From the NCBI RefSeq assembly GCF_024436035.1, contig NZ_JANFNG010000001.1, positions 389,689-453,688 on the forward strand: a DNA stretch of 64,000 nt, written 5' to 3'. The notes beneath the pieces were generated by a model. The model searched no databases, had not been told where the DNA came from, and worked only from the letters and a program-made list of their open reading frames with translations. Below are positions 35,180 through 44,005 of this stretch, one piece after another. This DNA comes from Streptomyces humicola (GTDB lineage Bacteria; Actinomycetota; Actinomycetes; Streptomycetales; Streptomycetaceae). Position 1 is the stretch's first letter. Each line of letters opens with the position of its first letter. The translations under genes and the position numbers were made by a program.

Positions 35180-35193
35180 CGGAGGATCCTCCG
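35180..35193. promoter_or_regulatory. Operator palindrome 1 (TetR/AKR intergenic region)
   Basis: CGGAGGATCCTCCG is a perfect 14-base palindrome 5 bases upstream of the TetR start. It matches the second palindrome at 35215-35228 except for the centre. Centre-to-centre spacing is 35 bases. Confidence 0.75.
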
Positions 35194-35213
35194 GTTATGC
35201 TATGGTCGTAATA

Positions 35214-35229
35214 GCGGAGGGTCCTCCGC
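35214..35229. promoter_or_regulatory. Operator palindrome 2 (TetR/AKR intergenic region)
   Basis: GCGGAGGGTCCTCCGC is palindromic apart from the central two bases and repeats the CGGAGG-TCCTCCG half-sites of the first site. It is 37 bases upstream of the aldo/keto reductase ATG. The stretch between the two sites (TATGCT, GTCGTAAT) is AT-rich and probably holds the promoters. Confidence 0.75.
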
Positions 35230-35265
35230 ATGATGGAACCACTCTGCCACGACAGGAGCGCGCGG

Positions 35266-36177
35266 ATGACGGCAACCGCACCGCTGACCGATCCGTCCAA
35301 GACCCCGCCGGGGGGTACCGCGAAGCTGGCGGGACGTACAGTCGCTCGCATCGGCTTCGGCGCGATGCAATTGGAGCGCACGACGGTCGGACGAGACGCT
35401 CTTCTTGCCCTGCTGCGCCAGGCGGTCCGATGCGGCGTCAACCACGTCGACACCGCACACTTCTACGGCGTCGGCACCTGCAACGGCCTCATCCGCGAGG
35501 CCCTGGCGCCCTACCCCGACAACGTGGTCCTCGTCAGCAAAGTGGGCGCGGACAACGACGCCCGCGGCGCACTGGTCCCCGGGCAGCGGCCTGAACAACT
35601 GCGTGCCCAGGTCGAGGCCAATCTCGCGACGCTCGGTGTCGAGCGGCTGGACGTCGTGAACCTGCGGCGTCTCGACGCGCCTCCCGGCCTGATCGCCGAG
35701 GGAGACCAGAAGGTCGACCTCGACAGCCAGCTCGGCGAACTGACCGCGCTGCGCGACGCCGGCAAGATCGGCGGCATCGGACTCAGCAACGTCTCCGCCG
35801 GCCAACTCCGACAGGTCCTGCCCGCCGGCGTCGCATGCGTGCAGAACGCCTACAGCGTCCTCGACCGGTCCACCGAACCGACGCTCGCCCTGTGCCGTGA
35901 GCATGGCATCGCGTGGGTGCCGTTCTTCCCGCTCGGATCGGCGTTTCCAAGCCGCCCGAGAGCAACCGAAAACCCCACCGTTGCCGCCATCGCCGGCGAT
36001 CTCGCCGCAACGCCGGCTCAGGTGGCACTCGCCTGGCTACTGGCACGCTACGACCACATGCTCCTGATCCCGGGAACATCTGATCCATCCCATTTGGCCG
36101 AAAATATCGCAGCCGGCAGCCTTCGACTCCCCCCGGAGGCGGTCGTAGCACTGGACCAACTCGCCGCGGACAGCTGA
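35266..36177 (+). CDS. Aldo/keto reductase
   Basis: A 303-residue NADPH-dependent AKR. ATG 35266 has AGGAG 10 bases upstream; an in-frame ATG at 35230 overlaps the operator and is less likely. Catalytic positions are visible: Asp and Tyr in NHVDTAHFYGVG (Asp-x-Ala-x-x-Tyr), Lys in VLVSKVG, and the replacement NLRRLD where many AKRs have HxxD. Cofactor-side motifs GIGLSNVSAGQLRQ and LLIPGTSDPSHLAENIA are present. The lack of the usual catalytic His (VVNLRRLD) places it in the AKR subgroup common in actinobacteria. It is controlled by the divergent TetR. The substrate is unknown. Confidence 0.9.
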   Translation: MTATAPLTDPSKTPPGGTAKLAGRTVARIGFGAMQLERTTVGRDALLALLRQAVRCGVNHVDTAHFYGVGTCNGLIREALAPYPDNVVLVSKVGADNDARGALVPGQRPEQLRAQVEANLATLGVERLDVVNLRRLDAPPGLIAEGDQKVDLDSQLGELTALRDAGKIGGIGLSNVSAGQLRQVLPAGVACVQNAYSVLDRSTEPTLALCREHGIAWVPFFPLGSAFPSRPRATENPTVAAIAGDLAATPAQVALAWLLARYDHMLLIPGTSDPSHLAENIAAGSLRLPPEAVVALDQLAADS

Positions 36178-36404
36178 GGCGGCTCCGAGCAGACAGCTCG
36201 CGTACTCCCCATCGATCTCGTCAAGTTCGGCATCATCTCGTTGCTCACCCCGGGCCCGGCTGCGACGTCCCACCGGTGGCCACTGGCCGCAGCCGTCCAA
36301 GCCGTCAACCGCGATCGGGTCCCAGGTCTTCGTCGTCAGGTGTGACTGGTGAAGCCGGCGGACCGGCAGCGGGCACGACGTCGCGGCCGGCCTGACGCCG
36401 GTGG

Positions 36405-36971
36405 TCATGTGCCCGCGGTCACGGCTTTGAGCTCGTCGAGCGACTCCCGGATGAGGTGCGACAGGTCCCGCTGGTTGGCTTCGTTGATCCAGCGTTCGAA
36501 CGCGATCTTGAAGACGGCGATCCCCGCCTCGGCGGCCAGACTCGCGGTCGGCTCTGTGACGCCGCGCCGGCGCAACGCGTCGGCGAGCGCCGAGGCGAGC
36601 GATGCGAGCTTGATCAGTTCGCGTTCTTGGAGCTCCGCGTTCGCGGCGATGACGGCCTGACGCTGTCGGGCGTGTTCGCGCCGCTCCCGGAACAGCGCGG
36701 AAACGGCCTCGAGGGTCGCGGCGATCGCATCGATGGGCGCTGCCGAATCAGGAGTGCTGGCGAGGGTGCTCACGAAGAACTCCTGCAGTGAGCCCGCGCC
36801 CGCGAACAGCACCTCGCGCTTGTCGGCGAAGTGCCGGAAGAACGTCCGCTCCGTGAGCCCCGCCCGCTTGGCGATCTCCTCCACGGTGGTCTGGTCGAAG
36901 CCGCGCTCGCTGTAGAGCTCCAGCGCTGCCTGCTCCAGCCGCCCGCGCGCGTTTGGCTCCCATCGACTCAT
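36405..36971 (-). CDS. TetR-family regulator
   Basis: A 188-residue TetR protein from ATG 36971 (MSRWEPNARGRLEQAALELY). The DNA-binding domain reads ERGFDQTTVEEIAKRAGLTE then RTFFRHFADKREVLF, of the MftR/'TTVEEIA...RTFFRHF' type. The C-terminal domain (AVIAANAELQERELIKLASL, AFERWINEANQRDL) is typical for this actinobacterial subgroup. A striking 51-base inverted repeat lies 17-67 bases upstream, the expected operator. No gene is divergently transcribed from it now; the region beyond holds an AraC relic on the same strand, so the original partner may be gone. Confidence 0.88.
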   Translation of the reverse strand: MSRWEPNARGRLEQAALELYSERGFDQTTVEEIAKRAGLTERTFFRHFADKREVLFAGAGSLQEFFVSTLASTPDSAAPIDAIAATLEAVSALFRERREHARQRQAVIAANAELQERELIKLASLASALADALRRRGVTEPTASLAAEAGIAVFKIAFERWINEANQRDLSHLIRESLDELKAVTAGT

Positions 36972-36987
36972 GTTCCCGATCGTACGT

Positions 36988-37038
36988 GATGACAGCAGCT
37001 GACATGGGCGGTTGCGGTGGATGTCAGGAACTGTCATC
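36988..37038. promoter_or_regulatory. Long inverted repeat upstream of the TetR gene
   Basis: The left arm GATGACAG-cag-CTGACAT (36988-37005) and the right arm ATGTCAG-gaa-CTGTCATC (37021-37038) are reverse complements except for their three central bases. The spacer is 15 bases. It therefore contains four TGACA/TGTCA half-sites, fitting two TetR dimers or cooperative binding. Confidence 0.75.
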
Positions 37039-37083
37039 GGCCTATCTCTTCCCGCAACCCTGCAGCGAGGACGGCCGACCCAC

Positions 37084-37470
37084 CTGGAGGCTTTCGGCAG
37101 CTCCGCCATGAGCGAGTGGACGCGGCTGCGGTCGAGCCGGTACTTGCCGCACCACACCTCCACCTCGCCGCAGGCGGCTTGGGGCCCGGGCCGCTGCGTC
37201 TGCTCCCGCCAGCTGTCGAAAGGCACTGCCCGCTTCACGGCTGCCGCATCGGCAGGGGAGTCGGCGAGTACATGCCCCGTGCCATGTGGCAGCAGCACCG
37301 CGTCTCCGGTGCTGAGCGAGACCGGGGCGCCGCCGTCGGGCAGCAGCCAGCAGCCGCCCTTCAGCACGACATGGAATCCTGCGCCGTCGTACGGCGCGAG
37401 CCGCGAGCTCCCGCCCACCCTCACCCGGTTGGACGAGGGTTGCCGCCCTCGGGCGATGGGCGGCTTACAG
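37084..37470 (-). pseudogene. AraC-type regulator, cupin sensor domain fragment
   Basis: The minus strand reads YDGAGFHVVLKGGCWLLPDG, PVSLSTGDAVLLPHGTGHVL and VWCGKYRLDRSRVHSLMAEL. This is the cupin-like sensor domain of AraC regulators (GAGFHVVLxGxCWL, DxVLLPHGxGHxL, CGxYRxDRxRxHPLLxxLP). The C-terminal helix-turn-helix pair and the first N-terminal strand are missing. The rest of 37039-37587 shows no other coding content. Confidence 0.7.
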
Positions 37471-37587
37471 CACGGAGTCGAGGACGTCTCCGTCAGCTGG
37501 GCCTCCTCGTGGAGGCGCGCAATGCGCTGGCCGCGGCGGACGCCGCCCGGGGCGCCGTCGCCGCCGCGACCCCGGGCAGCCCCATGC

Positions 37588-38628
<1,041 letters not shown>

Positions 38629-38727
38629 GGGGATCTCCTATCATGCCTGTTCGACACACTGGTTGGTGCGTTCCGGGTGCGCGGCAGTGTGGTGGCGGCG
38701 GGTTGTACGGTCTCGGCAAGCGCCTGG

Positions 38728-38810
38728 TCAGGCCGCATCGAGGCGGCTCATTTCCTCGTCGGTCAGGTTGAGGTCGACCGCGCCGCGGACACCGCTCTTG
38801 CCGAACTGGA
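38728..38810 (-). pseudogene. Aldo/keto-reductase-like C-terminal scrap in a gene-free stretch
   Basis: The minus strand reads FGKSGVRGAVDLNLTDEEMS then RLDAA and a TGA at 38728-38730, the usual last helix of AKR or related oxidoreductases. Nothing upstream is homologous. The rest of 38629-39127 has no recognisable gene. Confidence 0.4.
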
Positions 38811-39127
38811 GGGTCCTGCCCGGCAGGTGCTCGACACCGGCGTACTACTGTTCCCCAACCCCATCGGCCTGCCCCGCCCCGTGCGAACCGGCGGGACCTC
38901 CGTTGACGGCCTGTTGCCCGCCCCGGCCGTCACCGCCGAGTGTCACGGCGACGACTCCGGCGCCGGTCTCCCCTCGGGGGAGTCGGCGGCGCCACCCGAC
39001 TCGGCCTACGCCGGCGCAACCGACGTGCTAGGGGCCTGGGGTGGGCGGCCTGGGCAGTGTGTGCTGTGTCAGCCACTCGTCAAGGGCCTGGCGCTCGGTT
39101 TTCCGCTGCCTGAAATCTTCGGGAGCT

Positions 39128-39328
39128 TCACTTTTGCTGGTGAAACGCCCTGAGGGCGCGGTTCGAAGCCCACATCCGCACGCGGATCATGGTGATGCCG
39201 TTCAAGGTGCCGTTTGCATGCCATGCCTGGGATGCTGCGTTCGCCTTGTCCTGCTCTGTCAGATCAGGCCAGCGCTCGGCGTCTGCGACGAGCTCAACGA
39301 AGAACTGATCAATGAGGCGCTCGGCCAA
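39128..39328 (-). CDS. Small protein of unknown function
   Basis: A 66-residue protein reading AERLIDQFFVELVADAERWP, DLTEQDKANAASQAWHANGT and ITMIRVRMWASNRALRAFHQ. The start is TTG 39328, chosen because AGGAGG lies 9 bases upstream, a strong ribosome site. The composition is balanced and not Arg-rich, unlike chance frames here. It is predicted soluble and mainly helical. I do not recognise the family. It sits alone between decayed sequence and a MarR gene. Confidence 0.55.
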   Translation of the reverse strand: MAERLIDQFFVELVADAERWPDLTEQDKANAASQAWHANGTLNGITMIRVRMWASNRALRAFHQQK

Positions 39329-39558
39329 GCTGGCACACCTCCTCGCCTGGTGGTGCTACTCCCAGGTTCTACCTGCGCATCAACCGTGCCGAGGGCCATT
39401 CGGCCCCCGATGGGACCTGATCGGGGCGGAGGGCTGAGCGGCTGTGCCCGCTCGTCGAGCGCCTGGGCACCGACCGGGGGAGTGTGAGGCTGTCTCTTGG
39501 TCTCGTGGCCGGTTGGAGGAGCTTGCCGTTCGGCAGGGCACCTCTGCGGAGTGGTAGG

Positions 39559-40020
39559 TCAGTCGCGGGGGCGTTGCTTGAGCTTGGTCCAGACGGTGTT
39601 CAGCGCCTCGATGTCCTCGTCGTCGAGGAGGTCGTCGAAGGGCTCGGCCAGGGCCTGGCGGCGGGTGGCGTCGGCCTCGGCGAACGCTCGGCGGCCGGCC
39701 TCGGTGAGTGCTATCAGCACCGAGCGGGCGTCGGAGCGGGAGGGGACGCGCTCGACCAGTCCTCGGGCTCGCAGAGCGTCGACGACCCGGGATACCTGGC
39801 TGCGGCTGAGCAGGGTCTTGGCGCCCAGTTCGGAGGCGGCGACCGGCTCGGTCCGGCCGTGCAGCCACAGCATCACCTCGAACCAGGACAGCGGCAGGTC
39901 GTGCGCTCGGACGAGGGCCTGGTCGACCTGGGCGGTCAGCGTCGAGCCTGCCCATACCAGGCCGTAGAAGGCGTGGTCGCGGGCGGGCAGTTCTCCCAGG
40001 GTGAGGTCGTCGCGGGCCAT
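39559..40020 (-). CDS. MarR-family regulator of the divergent SDR
   Basis: A 153-residue MarR protein. The winged helix-turn-helix is in AASELGAKTLLSRSQVSRVV, DALRARGLVERVPSRSDARS and VLIALTEAGRRAFAEADATR, flanked by dimerisation helices. The start at ATG 40020 has no clear ribosome site, and ATGs 3 and 4 codons upstream (MMHV) are alternatives; the transcript may be leaderless or nearly so. It faces the SDR gene at 40110 across two TGTGTGCACACA palindromes, so it probably represses both. The inducer is unknown. Confidence 0.9.
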   Translation of the reverse strand: MARDDLTLGELPARDHAFYGLVWAGSTLTAQVDQALVRAHDLPLSWFEVMLWLHGRTEPVAASELGAKTLLSRSQVSRVVDALRARGLVERVPSRSDARSVLIALTEAGRRAFAEADATRRQALAEPFDDLLDDEDIEALNTVWTKLKQRPRD

Positions 40021-40045
40021 GACGTGCATCATACGCGGTTGCGTG

Positions 40046-40057
40046 TGTGTGCACACA
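40046..40057. promoter_or_regulatory. MarR operator palindrome 1
   Basis: TGTGTGCACACA is a perfect 12-base palindrome in the MarR/SDR intergenic region, 26 bases from the MarR start. Its core is repeated at 40069-40082, with centres 24 bases apart and so roughly on the same helix face. Confidence 0.75.
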
Positions 40058-40068
40058 AGTCATATGGT

Positions 40069-40082
40069 GTGTGTGCACACAC
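40069..40082. promoter_or_regulatory. MarR operator palindrome 2
   Basis: GTGTGTGCACACAC is a perfect 14-base palindrome 28 bases upstream of the SDR ATG. It repeats the core of the first site. CATATGG between the sites may belong to a promoter -10 region. Confidence 0.75.
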
Positions 40083-40109
40083 GGAAATGCGAGCAGAGAA
40101 GAGACCGAC

Positions 40110-40949
40110 ATGGCCAAGACCGTCCTGATCACCGGTGCCTCCTCCGGCATCGGCCTGGCCGCCACCGTCGCCGCGGCCGAGGCGGGCTGGACCACCATCG
40201 CCACCATGCGCGACACCAGCAAGGCCGACGCCCTGCACAAGGCCGCCGCCGAGGCCGGCGTCGCCGACCGCGTCCACATCAAGCGCCTCGACGTGGTCGA
40301 CCCCGAGCTGGTGACCGCCTGCATCGACGAGGCCATCACCGAGTTCGGGCAGCTGGACGCCCTGGTCAACAACGCCGGCGCCGGCCAGGTCGGCACCATC
40401 GAGCAGGGCACCGTCGAGGACGTCCGCGCCACCATGGAGGTCAACTTCTTCGGGGTGGTGAACACAACCCGGGCCGCAATGCGGCACCTGCGTGCCTCCG
40501 AAGGCCGGCTGATCACCGTCACCAGCGTCGGCGGCGTCGTCGGCCAGCCGTTCAACGAGGCTTACTGCGCTGCCAAGTTCGCGGTCGAAGGTTTCATGGA
40601 ATCGCTGGCCCCTGTCGCCGCCACCGTCGGCGTCAGCGTCACCGTGGTCGAGCCCGGCGCCGTGGCCAGCGCGTTCGTCGCCAACGTGGGCCTGGACCTG
40701 CCCGCCATGCTGGCCGCCGCGGGCCCGTACGCCCCCGCCCTGCAGGCCTATATCGACCGCACCACCAAGTCCTTCGGCAACGCACAGACCCCCGCGCAAG
40801 CCGCTGCGCCGATCATCGAAGCACTCACCGCCGAGCAGCCCGCCTTCCGCGTCCAGACCTCCGACTGGGCCCGTCAGTTCGCCGGCACCAAGCTTGCCGA
40901 CCTCGACGGTTCCGCCGTCCTCGCCCTCACCAACACCTGGGTGCGCTGA
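40110..40949 (+). CDS. Short-chain dehydrogenase/reductase
   Basis: A 279-residue classical SDR from ATG 40110. NAD(P) binding is by TVLITGASSGIGLAATVAAA (Gly-x3-Gly-x-Gly); NNAG is in LDALVNNAGAGQVG. The catalytic Ser-Tyr-Lys is in VTSVGGVVGQPFNEAYCAAKFAVEG with Y-x3-K. The Arg in ATMRDTSKAD after beta-2 suggests NADPH preference. The C-terminus (SFGNAQTPAQAAAPIIEALT, then FRVQTSDWARQFAGTK) resembles actinobacterial SDRs of unknown substrate. It is expressed divergently from MarR with shared operators. Confidence 0.92.
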   Translation: MAKTVLITGASSGIGLAATVAAAEAGWTTIATMRDTSKADALHKAAAEAGVADRVHIKRLDVVDPELVTACIDEAITEFGQLDALVNNAGAGQVGTIEQGTVEDVRATMEVNFFGVVNTTRAAMRHLRASEGRLITVTSVGGVVGQPFNEAYCAAKFAVEGFMESLAPVAATVGVSVTVVEPGAVASAFVANVGLDLPAMLAAAGPYAPALQAYIDRTTKSFGNAQTPAQAAAPIIEALTAEQPAFRVQTSDWARQFAGTKLADLDGSAVLALTNTWVR

Positions 40950-41190
40950 CTGCAGGGCCTCCCCGCACGGCGCCGTCAGGACCACTCGAACAGTGCTGTC
41001 AGACCGCGCCGCCTCCGAAGTCGCCGCCGGCACCAAGGGCTTCCGGCACCAAGGGCTTCCGGCGCCGGACGGCGTCGGCGGAGCGGGCGGCGGCCGTGGC
41101 CGTGTGTGTGCACTGCTAAATGTTGACGGTGTCAGTCTATCTACGCAACTCTGATGGTCAGGGCAGTGAGTGGCGAGGAGGTGTCGTACG

Positions 41191-41697
41191 GTGGAGTGGA
41201 CAGGTGCGCGTTACGCGGACAAGCCCACGGTGGAGGTGCGGATCTGGGTGGACGCACCGCCGGAGCGAGTGTGGGAGTTCGTCTCCGACGTGGAGCTGAT
41301 GCCGGAGATGAGCGACGAACTCCAGACCGTCGAGTGGCTCGACGGAGCCACTCGACCCGCTCTGGGGGCCAGGTTCATCGGTCGCAGCAGGCATGCGGCC
41401 TTGGGGGAGTGGGCGACCACCTCGCACATCGTCGAGTGCGAACCTGGCAGGGTGCTCGCGTGGGCGGTGCAGGACCCGGCTCAGCCCAGCGCGATCTGGC
41501 GCTTCCGCCTCGAACCGAGGGACGGCGGAACCGAGCTGTCGCAGTGGATGCAGATGGGCCCCGGTCGCTCCGGCCTGTGTTCCGCCATCGACCGCATGCC
41601 GGACAAGGAGCAGAAGATCGTCTTCGTGCGGATGCGCGAGTTCGAGCGCAGCATGACCGTCACCCTGGCACACATCAAGACACTGGCGGAGGCCTGA
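41191..41697 (+). CDS. SRPBCC-family (START/polyketide-cyclase-like) protein
   Basis: A 168-residue protein. GTG 41191 is chosen because GAGGAGG ends 9 bases upstream. The fold signature of SRPBCC proteins is present: VEVRIWVDAPPERVWEFVSD, MSDELQTVEWLDGATRPALG, CEPGRVLAWAVQD and AIWRFRLEPRDGGTELSQWM. Such proteins bind hydrophobic ligands or act as cyclase/dehydratase-like helpers. Its stop overlaps the start of the LLM gene (TGATG), so the two are translationally coupled and probably act on one substrate. The substrate is unknown. Confidence 0.85.
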   Translation: MEWTGARYADKPTVEVRIWVDAPPERVWEFVSDVELMPEMSDELQTVEWLDGATRPALGARFIGRSRHAALGEWATTSHIVECEPGRVLAWAVQDPAQPSAIWRFRLEPRDGGTELSQWMQMGPGRSGLCSAIDRMPDKEQKIVFVRMREFERSMTVTLAHIKTLAEA

Positions 41698-42752
41698 TGC
41701 GGACCGCGACGACGGTAGAGGCGTCCGGCTTCGGCTCCTGGACGGAACAGAGGGACTTCGTCGTCGAGGCGGAGAAGCTCGGCCTGGACATCTGCTGGGT
41801 GGCCGAGGCGTGGGGCTCCGACGCGCCCTCCGCCCTGGGCTACTACGCCGCCCGCACCGAGCGGATGCTCCTCGGCTCGGCTGTCATGCAGGTCGGCACG
41901 CGCACCCCGGTGGCTGTCGCGCAGACGGCGATCACCGTGTCCAACCTGTCCGGTGGGCGGTTCCTGCTGGGCCTGGGCGCTTCCGGGCCCCAGGTGATCG
42001 AGGGCCTGCACGGGGTGCGGTTCGCACGTCCCCTGACACGCGTCCGCGAGACCGTGGAGATCGTGCGGCGGGTGCTGGACGGCGGGAAGATCTCCTACTC
42101 GGGCACCGAGTTCCAGATTCCACTGCCCGGCGGCGAAGCGGTGCCCATGAGGCTGTCCCTCCACGCCGAGCACCCGATCCCGATCTACCTCGCCGCGCTT
42201 TCGCCGGCCATGCTCCGGCTCACCGGCGAGGTCGCGGACGGCTGGCTCGGCACCAGCTTCGTGCCCGAGGGCGCGGCCGATGCCTACTTCGCGCATCTGG
42301 ACGCAGGGCTGGCCCGCAGCGGGCGTATTCGCGCAGACCTCGACGTCTGCCAGGGTGCCGAGGTGGCCTTCGCACCCGACGAGGACGCGCTGAGCGCGAT
42401 GGTCGCCGGCCGCAAGAAGGAGCTGGCCTTCAGCCTGGGCGGCATGGGCTCGGCGTCGACCAACTTCTACAACCAGGCATACAGCCGCCAGGGCTGGGCT
42501 GAAGTGGCCGAGGAGGTGCGTCAGCGCTGGCAGGCAGGCGACCGTGACGGCGCGGTGGGGCTGGTGACCGACGAGATGGTACTGGCGACGACGTTGATCG
42601 GCACCGAGGACATGGTCCGGCGGCGGTTGCGCGTCTGGCGTGATGCCGGCGTGGACACCGTCCGGCTCTATCCGGCCGGGGAGAACCTGGACGCCCGGCT
42701 CACCACTTTGGCCAGGGCGATCGGGATGGTCCGGGATGTCGGACGGGTCTGA
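41697..42752 (+). CDS. LLM-class flavin/F420-dependent oxidoreductase
   Basis: A 351-residue luciferase-like protein. ATG 41697 overlaps the upstream stop. Motifs include FVVEAEKLGLDICWVAEAWG, TERMLLGSAVMQVGTRTPV, AQTAITVSNLSGGRFLLGLG, VRETVEIVRRVLDGGKISYS and DGWLGTSFVPEGA. This is the F420-binding LLM pattern (GSAV-x-x-x-TRTP followed by GRFxLGLG). The coupled SRPBCC gene upstream and an HxlR regulator 60 bases downstream suggest a small, inducible detoxification or modification unit. Reaction unknown. Confidence 0.88.
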   Translation: MRTATTVEASGFGSWTEQRDFVVEAEKLGLDICWVAEAWGSDAPSALGYYAARTERMLLGSAVMQVGTRTPVAVAQTAITVSNLSGGRFLLGLGASGPQVIEGLHGVRFARPLTRVRETVEIVRRVLDGGKISYSGTEFQIPLPGGEAVPMRLSLHAEHPIPIYLAALSPAMLRLTGEVADGWLGTSFVPEGAADAYFAHLDAGLARSGRIRADLDVCQGAEVAFAPDEDALSAMVAGRKKELAFSLGGMGSASTNFYNQAYSRQGWAEVAEEVRQRWQAGDRDGAVGLVTDEMVLATTLIGTEDMVRRRLRVWRDAGVDTVRLYPAGENLDARLTTLARAIGMVRDVGRV

Positions 42753-42812
42753 CCCGGCTGCGCACGGCTGCCAGCAGCAGGGTTTCTCAATGAGACTCCG
42801 TATGCTCGAGGT

Positions 42813-43313
42813 ATGAAGCGTACGTCGTTCGCGAGCTGGCCCTGCTCGATCGCACGCACCATGAATCTGCTGGGCGACTGGTGGACCCCGCTCGTCCTGC
42901 GGGAGGCGTTCTACGGGAGCCGTCGCTTCGATCAGTTCCAGAGGGAGTTGGGAATCGCCCGCAACACGCTCGCCGACCGGCTGCGCCGGCTGGTGGACGA
43001 CGGACTGATGGAAAAGCGCCTCTACGAGAGCGAGCCGCGCCGCTGGGAGTACCTGCTGACGGAGAAAGGCCGGGACTTCTTCCCGGTCCTGGCCGCGATG
43101 TCGCGGTGGGGTGACCGGTGGCTCGCGGGGGAAGAAGGCGCTCCGGTCACCCTCCACCACGATGCGTGCGACCACGACGTCCACGCCGAGGTGGTCTGCT
43201 CCGCGTGCGGTGAGACGTTGCAGGCCGAGGACACGTCAATGAGGATGGGCCCCGGGTATCCAGAGCGGCTCAGGACACGGCCCGACGTGCAGCGCCGATT
43301 CATGCAGCCCTGA
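42813..43313 (+). CDS. HxlR-family transcriptional regulator
   Basis: A 166-residue winged-helix regulator from ATG 42813. Diagnostic HxlR pattern: CSIARTMNLLGDWWTPLVLR, EAFYGSRRFDQFQRELGIAR, NTLADRLRRLVDDGLMEKRL and EYLLTEKGRDFFPVLAAMSR. The C-terminal extension has cysteines (HDACDHDVHAEVVCSACG) that could bind a metal or sense thiol-reactive compounds. It lies downstream of the SRPBCC-LLM pair in the same orientation with a 60-base gap and its own upstream AT-rich patch, so it probably controls them. Confidence 0.9.
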   Translation: MKRTSFASWPCSIARTMNLLGDWWTPLVLREAFYGSRRFDQFQRELGIARNTLADRLRRLVDDGLMEKRLYESEPRRWEYLLTEKGRDFFPVLAAMSRWGDRWLAGEEGAPVTLHHDACDHDVHAEVVCSACGETLQAEDTSMRMGPGYPERLRTRPDVQRRFMQP

Positions 43314-43329
43314 CGTGTAGTTGACGAGG

Positions 43330-43500
43330 TCACGCATTGTAACTTCTCGCCGACGGACGGTCGCGAAAACGGCCTGGGACAGGAACAGCCTGCCGACGTG
43401 GCGTTCCAGGACGGCCATCTGGAACTTCACCAGCAGGATTTCTATGTCTTTGTCCCGCTCACTCAAGGCTGGCAGGCGTAGGAGCGTGCGAGTGGCGGCC
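43330..43500 (-). mobile_element. IS3/IS481-like integrase, N-terminal relic
   Basis: The minus strand reads LPALSERDKDIEILLVKFQM, AVLERHVGRLFLSQA and VFATVRRREVTMRDL. This corresponds to the SDRDKDxEILxLRHQxAVLxRQxGRxRLxxxDRAxxAALxR start of common actinobacterial rve-type transposases. The catalytic core is missing and conserved residues have drifted, so it is an old fragment beside the molybdenum hydroxylase operon. Confidence 0.55.
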
Positions 43501-43521
43501 AGCCCATCCCGGGATCCGCGG

Positions 43522-43998
43522 TCACATGTTCTTCGCGCCTGCCTTGATGGCTTCGCGGATGCGGGAGTAGGTCCCGCACCGGCAGATGTTGCGCAGTTCG
43601 TCGATGTCGGCGTCGCTGATCTCGCGGCCTGCCGCGCGGACCTGCTCGACCTTGGCGACGGCTGCCATGATCTGACCGGGCTGGCAGTAGCCGCACTGGG
43701 CAACGTCGTAGTCCAGCCAGGCCTGCTGCATCGGGTGGAGCTCCTGCCCGACGGTCGCGGGCAGGCCCTCGATGGTGGTGATCTCGTCGGTGGGCCCGAT
43801 GTCCTTCACCTGTACCGAGCACGGGTTGAACGCCTTGCCGTTGATGTGGCACGTGCACGCCTTGCAGACGTCCAGTGCGCAGCCGTACTTCGGTCCGGTG
43901 ACGCCGAGCAGGTCGCGCAGGACCCAGAGCAGCCGCACGTTGTCCTCGGCTTCGACGGTGATCTGCCGGCCATTGAGCATGAAAGTGTGAGTGGGCAT
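43522..43998 (-). CDS. [2Fe-2S] subunit of a molybdenum hydroxylase (IorA/CoxS type)
   Basis: A 158-residue iron-sulfur protein from ATG 43998. The N-terminal plant-type ferredoxin domain has the cysteines of GVTGPKYGCALDVCKACTCH and later NPC. The C-terminal domain has CGYCQPGQIMAAVAKV and ICRCGTYSRIREAI. This two-cluster layout belongs to the small subunit of xanthine-oxidase-family enzymes such as isoquinoline 1-oxidoreductase IorA. It lies 7 bases downstream of the large molybdopterin subunit, so they form one heterodimeric enzyme. No FAD subunit gene is present, as in the IorAB type that donates electrons to a cytochrome. Confidence 0.93.
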   Translation of the reverse strand: MPTHTFMLNGRQITVEAEDNVRLLWVLRDLLGVTGPKYGCALDVCKACTCHINGKAFNPCSVQVKDIGPTDEITTIEGLPATVGQELHPMQQAWLDYDVAQCGYCQPGQIMAAVAKVEQVRAAGREISDADIDELRNICRCGTYSRIREAIKAGAKNM

Positions 43999-44005
43999 GG
44001 GTCCC

